A stretch of 64,000 bases of DNA from contig CAMCMB010000015.1 in NCBI GenBank assembly GCA_945875845.1, positions 40,086-104,085 of the forward strand. Reading direction: 5' to 3'. This DNA comes from Pirellula staleyi DSM 6068 (GTDB taxonomy: Bacteria; Planctomycetota; Planctomycetia; Pirellulales; Pirellulaceae). Positions 55,480 through 64,000 of this stretch are shown here, piece by piece (within the stretch, counting starts at the first letter, position 1; every line of letters starts with the position of its first letter). The position numbers and the translations under genes are program-made. The notes under the pieces are model-generated. The model worked only from the letters and a program-made list of their open reading frames with translations. It was not told where the DNA came from and did not search any database.

Positions 55480-55755
55480 GTGGAAGTTGATAGAGACATA
55501 AGGTACACCCCCACCGGTGTTCGGCGGGCTGGCGATGACTACCAAGACATAATCGGCCTTGAACAAATTGTCGAATGGCTGGAACACCCCAGCAGGTTCT
55601 TGTCGATGGAAGTAGAAGCTGACGATGCTGGTTACTTAGACGACATTGTTATTTCGCTGCGCGATGGAACCAGAATTTTTAGGCAGGTCAAATTCTCAGC
55701 GCATCCCAATGGCCAACGTTCGCCAATTGCCGTGAGTTTCTCAACGCCGATCTGA
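55480..55755 (+). pseudogene. N-terminal fragment of a Cap4/DUF4297-like nuclease gene
   Basis: The 91-residue product has TGVRRAGDDYQDIIGLEQIVEWL and EVEADDAGYLDDIVISLRDGTRIFRQVKF. The Y-Q, L-D-D and Q-V-K elements are those of the Cap4/DUF4297-type PD-(D/E)xK nuclease domain that opens many STAND-type defence proteins. After FSAHPNGQRSP the similarity ends and the frame stops at 55753-55755. A full protein of this type would continue with an ATPase or sensor domain for hundreds of residues; only the first part of the effector domain remains. Confidence 0.65.
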
Positions 55756-56228
55756 TCGCTGCGGGATTGGCTCCGTTTGCTCCAGAGACGCAGGCCGTTC
55801 GCGCTTCCGAGCTGTTGCTAAGCCGGATCAGGGAGTTAGTTGCGGCTCGCGCTACATTCTCGTTTGAGACCACACTGGCAGCGAGGAGCTACCGTACTTC
55901 GATAGTTGAATGGCGTAGCCTGGGATATCGCGTTGTCCTCTACTTTATCTGGCTTCGCTCGGCCGAGATGGCGATCGAGCGAGTCGCCAGTCGAGTGCAA
56001 CAGGGCGGCCATGACATCCCCGAAGCTGTTGTGCGTCGCAGATATACCCGCGGACTGACGAATCTTTTCGAGTTGTACGCGCCTATTGTCTCCAACGCCT
56101 ATGTTTTCGATGGAACAGCCTTCCCACCGATCTTGGTCACGGAAATTGACGGTGAAAATACACTCGTTTTCGACTATACTCGGTGGGAACTCATAGTACG
56201 CCAAAGAACGGACGCATCCCATGATTAG
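55713..56228 (+). pseudogene. Zeta-toxin-like kinase lacking its P-loop (C-terminal part)
   Basis: In this frame, without a usable ATG near the front, the translation reads CREFLNADLIAAGLAPFAPE, then ATFSFETTLAARSY, GYRVVLYFIWLRSAEMAIERVASRVQQGGHDIP and RRRYTRGLTNLF. These match the zeta-toxin/UDP-GlcNAc-kinase family from the NAD motif onward (NADxIAxGL, SFETTL, R-V-x-x-GGHxIP). The preceding Walker A (GPNGxGKT), normally about 25 residues upstream, is absent; that DNA is the end of the nuclease fragment. So the kinase should be inactive. Its stop overlaps the start of the small partner gene at 56221. TTG 55767 could still start a truncated product. Confidence 0.7.
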
Positions 56229-56433
56229 ACACAACGATTCGGTTTCTCTCGGTACAAAAGCAGAACTCGCATTCGAAGACGCCTGTCGAAACGTCATCGA
56301 GCGAGCCCGCGTGTCAAACACCAAAATCGTTATCTGTCGTGATGGCATCGTAGTAAAGTTGACGCCCGACGAAGCAGAGCAAGAATTGGAATTTAATCTC
56401 GCAAATCGGCAAGACAAGCTCCCCGAAAGCTGA
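56221..56433 (+). CDS. Small partner of the zeta-like kinase (70 aa)
   Basis: ATG 56221 overlaps the stop of the zeta-like frame (8 bases). The product (VSLGTKAELAFEDACRNVIERA, KIVICRDGIVVKLTPDEAEQEL) has a short N-terminal helix and an I-V-x-x-D-G-x-V-V segment. I believe such proteins are commonly encoded directly behind zeta-like kinases. It is probably an antitoxin-like or accessory protein, here left behind with a disabled partner. No DNA-binding motif is evident. Confidence 0.6.
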   Translation: MIRHNDSVSLGTKAELAFEDACRNVIERARVSNTKIVICRDGIVVKLTPDEAEQELEFNLANRQDKLPES

Positions 56434-56645
56434 AAACCTCGCGTCAAAGGTGCACTCGGCCTCCGCACATTTTCTTTGATTGGCCGGCACAGTTTCTTGG
56501 CTTCCGCGTTGTGTGTCTTGGAGTGGAAGCATCTAGTTTGGGAGCGTAAGCCACGTGCTGTTGCTTTGCCAACAGAGACAGTAACGATGTCTCCAAGTTC
56601 GTGGACTGTGCATAATTCTCGTTTGATTAACACCCTGGTTGCTAA

Positions 56646-57098
56646 CGAAGAAAAAACAGCGGAACAAACGAATCTCTGCTTTACACGCCAATAACCGCTT
56701 ATCGCGTACTATCTACAACTCTCCATGCTCCCGATGAGTTTTTCGCACGGGGAGGTTTCGGGCAAGGGTTTGCTGGCCACATGCTGACCTTCGGTCAAGC
56801 CTTAGTGGAGCTCGCCGCCATGGGGGATGTCGAATGGGCGGAGAGTTGTCGCACTGCTTTTCGCAAGTATGTCACCGTCACCCGCCGCGGCCCCCAGGCT
56901 GAAGATCGCAAGATCGCTGATCACAAACAAAGTTCGCTATGCCCGAAGGACTACGAATACTGGCAGCGGCGCGACGATAGGTCACTAGGCATTGGGCATG
57001 TTTTCAAGTACCCCTACGCGTATTATGATCTCCTGCGGCGAGCCCAGGATCCCGAGCTGGCGGAAAAGTGGGATGCTAAAGCTTACTACTTGTTCTAA
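56646..57098 (+). pseudogene. C-terminal remnant of a larger unknown protein
   Basis: An in-frame stop at 56643-56645 precedes an open stretch without an early ATG. The translation (ESLLYTPITAYRVLSTT, EFFARGGFGQGFAGHM, GQALVELAAMGDVEWAESCR, YEYWQRRDDRSLGIGHVF, AEKWDAKAYYLF) looks like ordinary globular protein beginning mid-domain. The first Met is at 56781. I take it as the 3' remnant of a gene whose front was lost in the rearrangements of this island. The stretch before it (56434-56645) shows no gene. Family not recognised. Confidence 0.5.
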
Positions 57099-57458
57099 CC
57101 TCTCGTCTTCCGTCAAGGTTGATCGCACAGGAAACAATCTCGTAATACAATGTCAAATAGACGTCCGTTAGAGTTCAAGCTCGTCACAGAGATCGGAAAC
57201 GGGTGTTTTGTCAACCAAATGCCGCAAAACGATCGCAGCTTTCTCTTATGGCGTAAAGTTTCTTAGGGATCGCGTCATATCAAAAGCCTCCTTTAGGCCT
57301 AGGATAACTCGATCAATTCGAAACTCCAAATTCAGCTAGAGCAAAACACAGTAGACAGCCGAATCACTAAACAGCCAATTGCAAGCGTGGCTGAGTTCAA
57401 CCAATGCGAGCCTTCCCAAGCATTTAACTTCCGAGAGTCAATGAGTTTGCTTGACTAG
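57099..57458. other. Intergenic stretch without recognised features
   Basis: This 360-bp stretch lies between the remnant gene and the 3' end of the esterase gene. No convincing frame on either strand, no strong hairpin and no repeat were seen. Confidence 0.5.
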
Positions 57459-58553
57459 TTACTGCGGCTTGTCCGTCACGAGTAGCTCCAGCATTGCTTT
57501 CCCCATTGCATGGCCAATGCGTTGAAACCAGATTGCGCTACCGAGGTAGTGGTAAGGGCGATCGGAACCAACCTTTTTCCATTCATCCTGATGTTTCTGC
57601 CAGTCCGGAAATAACCGTTCTGCATCCTTATCGACTAGTTCATCGGTGCGGATTGCTTTTACGTTGCCTCGAAATTCCGCAACGCTGTTCATTGACCATT
57701 GTGCTTGCTGGATTTTCAGCATTGCCCCTTCCGCTGGTTTCGATCCATTCTGCCCTAATAGCCCAATGACAAACGGGAGTTGCGGGGCATTTAAATCGCG
57801 ACGAATATCCTTAATGAAATATTGCATGTTCGACCCGTATTGCTCAGGAACCCCATCACCAAACATGTCGTTAAACCCCTGAAACCAAACAAAGCCGGTT
57901 AGTTCCAACTTCTTCCCGTCGAGTTCCGGAAACAAAGTTCCATAGTTCTCAAAGGTCGTTCTAATCTCAGCAAGCATCGCGCGATAGGAGGCACCGTATG
58001 CTTGCTTAATATCATCCAGCGTCGGCAATGGATCATCACGTTGATTCTTTCGATTACTATCCAGTACTCGCTTCTTCGCCTGTTCTAATTCCTGCACTAG
58101 ATGAGCTTCCACCGGCAATCCGGCGCTGGGTGACCGAAACTTTTGGAAAAGCGAGTGCCCGCCCCAGGCGGTCTTAATTAAAAGCACAGGCTCGTCGAAG
58201 TGATCCCCCATTACAGTTCCGAACTCTAATTCTAAGCCTGTCTTATTGGGAGAACCATATCCGATGGTTAAACCTCCATGCCGACCGAGAAACTTGATGA
58301 AAACATCTTTGCGGATCTTCCACTCCTCGTTTTCGCGAAGATGAGCAAACAGTTCTTTTGTCGCTGGCGCTGTAGCCTGATATTCCAGCAACTCATTGGA
58401 GGCCTTTCCCTCCATATTCGATTGTCCTGCCAATACAAAAACGCGAACGATTCCGGGTCGCGACTCCTGTCCGTAAAGCCGTGTCGGCCACTGTAGCTCA
58501 TCGCGCAATGATAGCATGCCGAAGATTCCACAGATTAAAATAGTGTTTCGCAC
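57459..58553 (-). CDS. Sialate O-acetylesterase-type (SASA/CE6-like) esterase (364 aa)
   Basis: The motif VFVLAGQSNMEGKA holds the catalytic serine of the SASA (sialate O-acetylesterase / carbohydrate esterase 6) family. LLIKTAWGGHSL and the later FVWFQGFNDM (W-x-Q-G-x-x-D) are further family blocks. The start is set at GTG 58553, which follows CGAGGACAAATTC (good Shine-Dalgarno) and gives a short hydrophobic leader (TILICGIFGMLSL); the frame extends to 58616. It should deacetylate an extracellular or periplasmic polysaccharide. It is followed upstream on the same strand by three sulfatases, forming a catabolic unit for an acetylated, sulfated glycan. Confidence 0.85.
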   Translation of the reverse strand: MRNTILICGIFGMLSLRDELQWPTRLYGQESRPGIVRVFVLAGQSNMEGKASNELLEYQATAPATKELFAHLRENEEWKIRKDVFIKFLGRHGGLTIGYGSPNKTGLELEFGTVMGDHFDEPVLLIKTAWGGHSLFQKFRSPSAGLPVEAHLVQELEQAKKRVLDSNRKNQRDDPLPTLDDIKQAYGASYRAMLAEIRTTFENYGTLFPELDGKKLELTGFVWFQGFNDMFGDGVPEQYGSNMQYFIKDIRRDLNAPQLPFVIGLLGQNGSKPAEGAMLKIQQAQWSMNSVAEFRGNVKAIRTDELVDKDAERLFPDWQKHQDEWKKVGSDRPYHYLGSAIWFQRIGHAMGKAMLELLVTDKPQ

Positions 58554-58698
58554 GAATTTGTCCTCGAGGTTATAGAAGAAGCTAAAAAATGAATGGCAAA
58601 TCGACCATGGAAGCAAGCGTTTACCAAAGCTTTAGTGATTTGGCATAGTTGAGCCTCAGGGACAATTCTCTTCAGAGTCATCCTCGAAGCAGTTTGAG

Positions 58699-60150
58699 TT
58701 ACCGTGCACGTTCGTATTTGCTGCGGAGGTCGTTATTACGAACGGCAGCCAGTTTTTCCGAAAGCTTCACCTTAAATCTGTTCACAGTTTCAATCTGCGA
58801 AGGTAGGTTTGCGAGGTTGTTGAATTGTTTGGGGTCGTTGACCGTGTCATAAAGCTCGATACCGCCGCGGGCGTCTTCTCCGTATTGAATGAACGCCCAC
58901 CTGCTTTCGCGAAGCAGTAATCCCTTGGTGATGCCTGCGGTACTAAACGCTGTTTCTCGGACTTGGTGCAGTGGGGCGTCCAGGATGGGTGAGATGTCTT
59001 TTCCTTGCAAACGCGAGGGGACATCGAGACCGCACAGCCGAGCTGTGGTTGGATAGAGGTCCAATAATTCAACGAGCGATTCGCTCACCGCAGGTTGCTT
59101 ACCCGGAACTGCGATGATCAGAGGCACCTGGCTAGATTCATCGAGGAGACTGACTTTAGCCCAAAAGTCGTGTTCACCGAGGTGGTAGCCATGATCGCTG
59201 GTAAAGATGATGATCGTCTTTTCGGTCAACTTAGCAGTCTCAAGTGCATCGAGAATCTTTCCGACTTGAGCGTCCATGTAAGTAACAGCGGCGTAGTATC
59301 CAGCTATAGCTTTCTTTTGCTTGGCTAGATCCATCCGCATGTTCTTGCTGGTCTTGTAGTTGATGCCAGGCTTGGGGATATCATCCCAGTCACCCGGATA
59401 CTTTTCAGGCAAAACCATCGATTCGGGATTGAATGCGGCATGATAGGACTTAGGGGAGACAAACGGAACATGCGGCCTTACGAAGCCAATGGCTAGGAAG
59501 AATGGTTCGTGTTGATGGTCCATGATCAGTTGCACAGCCTTCGCAGCCGTCTTCCCATCAGAATGAACATCGTCATCGCCTTCCGCTGCAACAACGACAA
59601 AGGTGTTACCGCCCATCACTGGCTTACTGCCATCTGGATTGTTTTCCAGCGTTTCACCAACCCCGGCTGCCTTCCACTCAGGTCCTTGGCTGTTGAATCG
59701 CTCAGTCCAGGAAAGCTCATCATCTGCGCCGTGACTCCCATCTTCGATTCCACCGGGCACACCCATATGAAAGATCTTGCTGACGCGTGCAGTGTAGTAG
59801 CCACCATTCTTGAAGTGCTGCGTCCATGTCGCACGGTCTCCGATAGCAGCCCTCGGACTGGCATAGCCTTGCACGCCCGTTGCATGTGGATAGTACCCCG
59901 ACATCAGGGACGCGCGAGATGGCCCACAATAAGTCCCCTGGCAATATGCTTGTGTGAATCGTGTTCCGCGCGCGGCAAGGCGATCAATATTGGGGGTCCT
60001 GCAAACGGTATTCCCGTAGCATGACAGAGCCCTCGATGTAAGATCGTCCGAGATGATAAACAGAACGTTCAACTTGGGATCGTCAGCGCGGGCTTCGAGT
60101 TGGATAAAAAGCAAAGCCGCCATTACGAGAACAATTTGCGATCGATGCAT
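58699..60150 (-). CDS. Sulfatase, iduronate-2-sulfatase-like (483 aa)
   Basis: A signal peptide (IVLVMAALLFIQLEARA) is followed by LNVLFIISDDL with the metal-binding Asp pair. YCGPSRASLMSG carries the C-x-P-S-R motif whose Cys is converted to formylglycine. TSDHGYHLGEHDFWAK is the second metal-binding block characteristic of the iduronate-2-sulfatase-like group (family S1). The length is normal. The protein would be exported and act on sulfated polysaccharides; the substrate is not decided by sequence. It lies 145 bases from the esterase gene on the same strand. Confidence 0.9.
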   Translation of the reverse strand: MHRSQIVLVMAALLFIQLEARADDPKLNVLFIISDDLTSRALSCYGNTVCRTPNIDRLAARGTRFTQAYCQGTYCGPSRASLMSGYYPHATGVQGYASPRAAIGDRATWTQHFKNGGYYTARVSKIFHMGVPGGIEDGSHGADDELSWTERFNSQGPEWKAAGVGETLENNPDGSKPVMGGNTFVVVAAEGDDDVHSDGKTAAKAVQLIMDHQHEPFFLAIGFVRPHVPFVSPKSYHAAFNPESMVLPEKYPGDWDDIPKPGINYKTSKNMRMDLAKQKKAIAGYYAAVTYMDAQVGKILDALETAKLTEKTIIIFTSDHGYHLGEHDFWAKVSLLDESSQVPLIIAVPGKQPAVSESLVELLDLYPTTARLCGLDVPSRLQGKDISPILDAPLHQVRETAFSTAGITKGLLLRESRWAFIQYGEDARGGIELYDTVNDPKQFNNLANLPSQIETVNRFKVKLSEKLAAVRNNDLRSKYERAR

Positions 60151-60328
60151 GAAGAATGTCCTGGTCTCGAAACCTTATTATTGCTAGTAAACCGGAGTGT
60201 CGCGATCGCAACGCGCTCCCTCGTAACTGTAAAGAGTATAAACGAATGAGGCGAATGACGCGAGCAACAGTGGGGTTGCCCCTTAGAAATCTGATTGCAT
60301 GTCAGTGATTACGCGTGTAATGTTCACG

Positions 60329-61696
60329 TTAAGAGCCTGGAAGCACTGTCTGTTTAAAATTCTCGATTGCGAGTCGCATTTGCTGAACAATCTCAGAGTT
60401 TTGAGTAGCGACATTGATGGTTTCTTTCAGATCATTCTTCAAGTTATAAAGTTGCAGGTCGTCGCCCTTGATGATCATTTTCCAGTGGTCACGACGCATC
60501 GCGGTGCCCAGCTTCGGTTCGTAGCCGAAAAAGAGGTCACGGGGCGCAATGGGCTTCTGCTCAAGAAAGTGGTCCTTGGCATTGATCCCGTCAAGGTTGG
60601 TTGGATTATCCCAAGAGATGCCGGCAATATCTGTGAGAGTTGGAAACAGATCGAACCCGGCGAGCAATGCATCGGACTTCGTTCCAGCCTTGATCTTTCC
60701 AGGCCACCAGGCCACCGCAGGAACTCGGTGACCACCCTCAAAGTGGCTGAACTTGCCGCCGTGATAGGGCCGACGTTCGGTCGGGCCCATACGCACGTCG
60801 CCGTTGTCTGACCAGAAGAACACCAGCGTGTCTTGTGAGAGCCCTAACTCGCTAAGTGTGTCGAGAATACTTCCGACACTTTGGTCCAAGTCTTCGACGA
60901 TCTTCTTGTATCTTGGTCGGTTGACATCGTTCACCGCATTTTGATTCCATCCTGGTTCACGTAGGTCTGGCGTATCATCACGAGTTTGATAGGGATTGTG
61001 AACCGCCTGATGTGCTATGTAGAGAAAGAAGGGACTATTCTGGTGTCGTCGGATGAAGTCAACGCTTCGATCAGTGATGATATCCGTTGTATAGCCTTGC
61101 AAAGAAATAGGTTGCAGCCCATCACGCCAGAAAGTGGGACTATGGTAACCACCGCCGCCATGCAGGAAGCCTACGAATTCATCGAAACCAAGATAAAGAG
61201 GATTAAACCTCGGCTCATAACCGCAGTGCCATTTGCCGAATAGGGCGGTCGCGTATCCGCTTTGCTGGAAGACCCGCGAAACGGTCGGTGTCGCTGCGGG
61301 TATCCCTACATCAGGTTCGTTTTTTCCTACGATCACATCCACAATACCAAATCGTTGTTGATAGCGTCCGGTGAGGAAAGCTGTACGTGTGGGACTGCAC
61401 ACTGACGAGTTGGAATGAAAGTCGGTGAATGTCATGCCTTCCTTAGCCATCCGATCAATGCGCGGAGTCTTGACCCAGCCGTTGTAAAGGCTCAGATCAC
61501 CGCAACCGAGGTCGTCTGCCAAGATGACAATAATATTAGGTGGCCGCTCCGCGGATTCGGCGAGTTGGGCACAAGCCATGGCGATAACAAAGGTCGCAGC
61601 GGCGTTCATCGCATACTGTTTTTCGACTGATTCCGTCACAGGGAAACATCCAAAGATGTTTTTCATTGACGAGAGAAAATATTTGAGCAGTCGCAT
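60329..61696 (-). CDS. Sulfatase, arylsulfatase type (455 aa, or shorter)
   Basis: NIIVILADDLGCGDLSLYNG is the first metal-binding segment; SVCSPTRTAFLTGRY is the C-x-P-T-R formylglycine motif. YATALFGKWHCGYEP and FFWSDNGDVRMG supply the remaining catalytic blocks of family S1. The start is uncertain: Met 1 (61696), Met 11 (61666) or Met 30 (61609, followed by a good signal peptide AATFVIAMACAQLAESAE); no Shine-Dalgarno settles it. It is the middle gene of the sulfatase run, 178 bases from the previous gene. Confidence 0.9.
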   Translation of the reverse strand: MRLLKYFLSSMKNIFGCFPVTESVEKQYAMNAAATFVIAMACAQLAESAERPPNIIVILADDLGCGDLSLYNGWVKTPRIDRMAKEGMTFTDFHSNSSVCSPTRTAFLTGRYQQRFGIVDVIVGKNEPDVGIPAATPTVSRVFQQSGYATALFGKWHCGYEPRFNPLYLGFDEFVGFLHGGGGYHSPTFWRDGLQPISLQGYTTDIITDRSVDFIRRHQNSPFFLYIAHQAVHNPYQTRDDTPDLREPGWNQNAVNDVNRPRYKKIVEDLDQSVGSILDTLSELGLSQDTLVFFWSDNGDVRMGPTERRPYHGGKFSHFEGGHRVPAVAWWPGKIKAGTKSDALLAGFDLFPTLTDIAGISWDNPTNLDGINAKDHFLEQKPIAPRDLFFGYEPKLGTAMRRDHWKMIIKGDDLQLYNLKNDLKETINVATQNSEIVQQMRLAIENFKQTVLPGS

Positions 61697-61869
61697 AGAA
61701 TTTTTTGATGGGGTTAAGGTTGCTGTTCAGGACCAAGAATAAAAGCTTTTCTCAAGAGTCAAACGCTCTCAGTAGGGTGGAGTCGCTCCAAAGGGCACGC
61801 CCAGGCGTCCTTGCAGGGCTTCGATTACTTTGTGGTTTCGCCGCAATTTTTTTGATGCATGTCGGCGCA

Positions 61870-63276
61870 TCATCGTGACAACTCCGCGATTGCAGACTCG
61901 AATTGCAGCAACAGTGGATCATCGGTCTGTTTCATGTGCATTAACAACTTTTGAAGTAGTACATCAAAGTCTCTTGCGTAATTTGAATCTCCTACAAGAT
62001 TTTTACGTTCCGAGGGATCGGCTTCCACATCGTAGAGCATCCATTTTTCACCGATAGTTAATTGCTTTACCCTCGCAATGATTTTTTCGTCCACCGATTT
62101 ATTCATGGCCGCGAAGCTTAGGCCACTCATAGCCTCAACGCGGAACGACTCCGTACCAACCCATGCATGAAACATTAGAGAACGATCTTTGGTCCGAATG
62201 CACCGTTGAGCAAGCGACTTTCCACTGCTTACCGTATTGACATGTGTGACCACATAATCGCGGTCCGGCTGCGACTCTCCGCTGAGTAACGGAGCCCACG
62301 ACCGTCCATCCATCCCGGTTGGCTTATCCACCCCCATCAACTCCAAGATGGACGGCATCACATCCACGCTGCTCACAAATTCTGGATGATCTACAGGGTT
62401 TTCTAGGCCAGGGATTCGAATAAGAATCGGCGACCAGGTTCCATTTCGGTAAACCGTCGCTTTCGAAAATGGAAAGGACATACCATGATCTGACATGAAT
62501 ACAACGATAGTATCAGCGTCTCTCCCTTTTGCCTTGAGCTCTTTCATCAACAACCCAAATGCAACATCGAACCGACTTACGTTGGAATAATATTGTGCTA
62601 TTTCGGTGCGAACGCCCGGGATGTCCTCAAGAAAATCAGGCACCGTTATTTCCTCGGGTTGAAAAACACGAGCGCCATCAAGCGATTCGGCATCACCTCG
62701 ATTCCGGCCATTACTATTGATAAAAGGGCGATGTGGATCACAGATGTTAGCGTTGATGAAGAATGGAATTTTTTTCTCGGCAGAATGTTCCAGCATTTCG
62801 CGAAATGATTCAGCGAATTGCCTTGGTTGCTTACCAAGTGATTGTTCACCAACTTCATGCCATGGAAACTTATCAGGCGGAGCCATATGTACGGCCTTGG
62901 CGATGGTAGCTGTGTAATAACCTCGGTCGCGGAGTATTTCCACGAGCGTTGGTACGTCGCGACGGATCGGATTGAAACCCAGTGCTCCATTGCGATGGGG
63001 TACTCGACCCGTCATGAGAGCTGACCGCCCCGGTTGACAGATTGGAACCGTAACATGTCCATTAACAAATCGATGAGCGGACTTTGCAAAGGTGTCCAAA
63101 TTGGGAGTTGCCCCCAACGAACAGCCATTCCATCCTGCGGAATCGGCGTTCATATCATCAGCAGTTACGATGAGTAAATTCAACGGCTTTGGCAGTTCCA
63201 CGTCAGTAGTTGCATATACGCTTGGTAAATACACCGCAATCAGTGCTACGCAATAGAAAAACGAAAGAAGTCTCAT
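61870..63276 (-). CDS. Sulfatase, third of the cluster (468 aa)
   Basis: Signal peptide from Met at 63276 (RLLSFFYCVALIAVYLPSVYA). LNLLIVTADDMNADS is the metal-binding front, PICQPGRSALMTGR the C-x-P-x-R formylglycine motif with a Gly in place of Ser/Thr, and VVFMSDHGMSFPFSK the second metal block. The CQPGR variant is found in a subset of family S1 sulfatases and is expected to be matured by the same enzyme. The frame is open to 63315, but 63276 gives the better leader. Upstream is a 312-bp gap. Confidence 0.9.
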   Translation of the reverse strand: MRLLSFFYCVALIAVYLPSVYATTDVELPKPLNLLIVTADDMNADSAGWNGCSLGATPNLDTFAKSAHRFVNGHVTVPICQPGRSALMTGRVPHRNGALGFNPIRRDVPTLVEILRDRGYYTATIAKAVHMAPPDKFPWHEVGEQSLGKQPRQFAESFREMLEHSAEKKIPFFINANICDPHRPFINSNGRNRGDAESLDGARVFQPEEITVPDFLEDIPGVRTEIAQYYSNVSRFDVAFGLLMKELKAKGRDADTIVVFMSDHGMSFPFSKATVYRNGTWSPILIRIPGLENPVDHPEFVSSVDVMPSILELMGVDKPTGMDGRSWAPLLSGESQPDRDYVVTHVNTVSSGKSLAQRCIRTKDRSLMFHAWVGTESFRVEAMSGLSFAAMNKSVDEKIIARVKQLTIGEKWMLYDVEADPSERKNLVGDSNYARDFDVLLQKLLMHMKQTDDPLLLQFESAIAELSR

Positions 63277-63588
63277 GTGATAGTCCGTGCCGATCTCTAG
63301 GATTGTCTCACCCAATTGGATGTGAGCCTCATGTTATCATTTTTTGTCCCGAAAAGGTGCCATTACATTCCTTTCCAAACGCGAGATCATGACTCCGCTC
63401 ACACCGGCAGGGCAATAATTGTTTTTGGAGACGGCACTATCCGTTACGACTCTCAGTCGAGCCTCAGTCGAGCCTCAACGTTATTACTTACTCAACAGAA
63501 AGGAATTCGATAGGCGAGATTTCTGACGATTTCGGAATCGCTCGTCGCAAGTTACCAATCGAAAAAGTATTCGATGTGTAAATCGCAA
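63277..63588. other. Intergenic stretch upstream of the sulfatase cluster
   Basis: A promoter for the sulfatase run should lie here, but I could not pick one. TCAGTCGAGCC occurs twice in direct tandem (63453-63463 and 63464-63474). No convincing gene. Confidence 0.5.
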
Positions 63589-63975
63589 CTAAGAATCAGC
63601 CATTTTCGCAGGGCGGCTGGAAGGGTGTTGCGGAGTTGGTGGTTGGTTTTGAACGCAAGCTTGGTTGCTTGTTTCTAAGTATTGTGCCAACTCGGCTGCC
63701 GATTTTTCACGAGGGATCGTGCGATACGCTTGCCAGAAGTTCAGCACGTTTCCACGGCTGCCGCAGCTAAAGCATTGATACACATTTTTGCCTGTGTGTA
63801 CGCTCAGCGATCTCTTTTGTGATTTAGAAGCACTCGCTGGTTTCGCGCTGCAAGCCGGTAATGGGCAAGGGCCGCGGAGTTGTTCTCCACGGCCCTCAGT
63901 ACTTTTCCAACCAATGCTCTCCAGCAGCTCGATCAACCGGATGCGGCGTTTCAATTCTCCGTAATCGATCCTCAT
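63589..63975 (-). CDS. CHC2-type zinc-finger protein (128 aa)
   Basis: The segment LRGPCPLPAC...SLSVHTGKNVYQCFSCGSRGNVLNFWQ matches the zinc-binding domain of DnaG-type primases (CHC2). The usual C-x-x-H pair is replaced by CPLPAC, while the YxCFxCGxxGN half is intact. The protein has no polymerase domain and is far shorter than a primase. Its start (RIDYGELKRRIRLIELLESIGW) is helical and its tail is Pro-rich. Stand-alone CHC2 proteins occur in mobile elements, and this one may belong to an element continuing beyond the right edge. Its role, probably nucleic-acid binding, is inferred. Confidence 0.8.
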   Translation of the reverse strand: MRIDYGELKRRIRLIELLESIGWKSTEGRGEQLRGPCPLPACSAKPASASKSQKRSLSVHTGKNVYQCFSCGSRGNVLNFWQAYRTIPREKSAAELAQYLETSNQACVQNQPPTPQHPSSRPAKMADS

Positions 63976-64000
63976 TTCTCGCTTGCCTTCTTCTGCTTCC

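Noticed and set aside
56476..56694. Frame of 72 codons after the zeta partner gene
   Set aside because: No ribosome binding site or recognisable motif; it overlaps the beginning of the remnant frame at 56646.
63453..63474. Two 11-bp direct repeats as an attachment site or iteron
   Set aside because: Only two copies and no integrase or replication gene adjacent; too little to call.

Overview
The window reads as planctomycete chromosome, most likely Pirellulales. Supporting signs are three sulfatases beside a sialate O-acetylesterase-type esterase, a secreted beta-helix protein with a planctomycete-like N-terminal motif and C-terminal dockerin repeats, a Planctomycetes-type ECF sigma factor, Ser/Thr kinases with TPRs, and exported TPR-CHAT proteins. 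The assignment rests on gene content only. No rRNA, tRNA, CRISPR array or recognisable IS element was seen.

1-8.25 kb (+): a tightly overlapping run, probably the distal part of a prophage-like or surface-glycan island that begins before the window. It holds a conserved unknown protein, a Ser-rich protein with about 400 low-complexity residues, a Cys-rich unknown, a GT25-sulfotransferase fusion, a nucleotidyltransferase-like protein, two tandem GT2/GT12-like glycosyltransferases, a Pro-rich mini-protein and a radical SAM enzyme. The layout suggests a heavily modified surface or virion protein with its own modification enzymes.

8.3-38.8 kb: the most interesting block. On the minus strand are an ECF sigma factor, a WD40-LRR protein and a TPR lipoprotein. 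Diverging from them on the plus strand are an M48-like peptidase, a two-kinase-domain receptor with extracytoplasmic TPRs (the first kinase lacks the VAIK lysine), a MotA/ExbB-like plus MotB/ExbD-like stator pair, two unknowns and an exported TPR-CHAT protease. After a minus-strand secreted TPR-like protein come a hydrophilic unknown, an FHA-FHA-ABCG transporter, an orphan VirD4/TraG-like ATPase, a 47-aa membrane protein, a large alpha-helical lipoprotein, a second exported TPR-CHAT protease and a small membrane protein. I infer one envelope-spanning system (phospho-signalling, ion-driven stator, DNA- or protein-pumping ATPase, caspase-like proteases). It matches no complete system I know, although the stator recalls Zorya.

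38.9-47.6 kb: secreted dockerin/beta-helix protein, alpha/beta-hydrolase-like protein, metallophosphoesterase, a strongly structured and possibly non-coding stretch (43.69-43.91 kb), then three genes each preceded by a copy of the same TTGACA-containing repeat (membrane protein, unknown, RRM fusion protein) and a conserved unknown.

47.7-57.1 kb: a defence island in decay. It has an AbiU2-like HEPN protein, an orphan N-terminally shortened HsdR, a complete NLR-like protein (restriction-nuclease fold, NB-ARC ATPase, TPRs made of near-identical 126-bp units), an unknown, and a scar where a Cap4/DUF4297-like nuclease fragment abuts a zeta-toxin-like kinase that has lost its P-loop, followed by its small partner and the C-terminal remnant of another protein.

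57.4-63.3 kb (-): carbohydrate catabolism, with one SASA-type esterase and three sulfatases for sulfated polysaccharide. At the right edge is a small CHC2-type zinc-finger protein, possibly the start of another mobile element.
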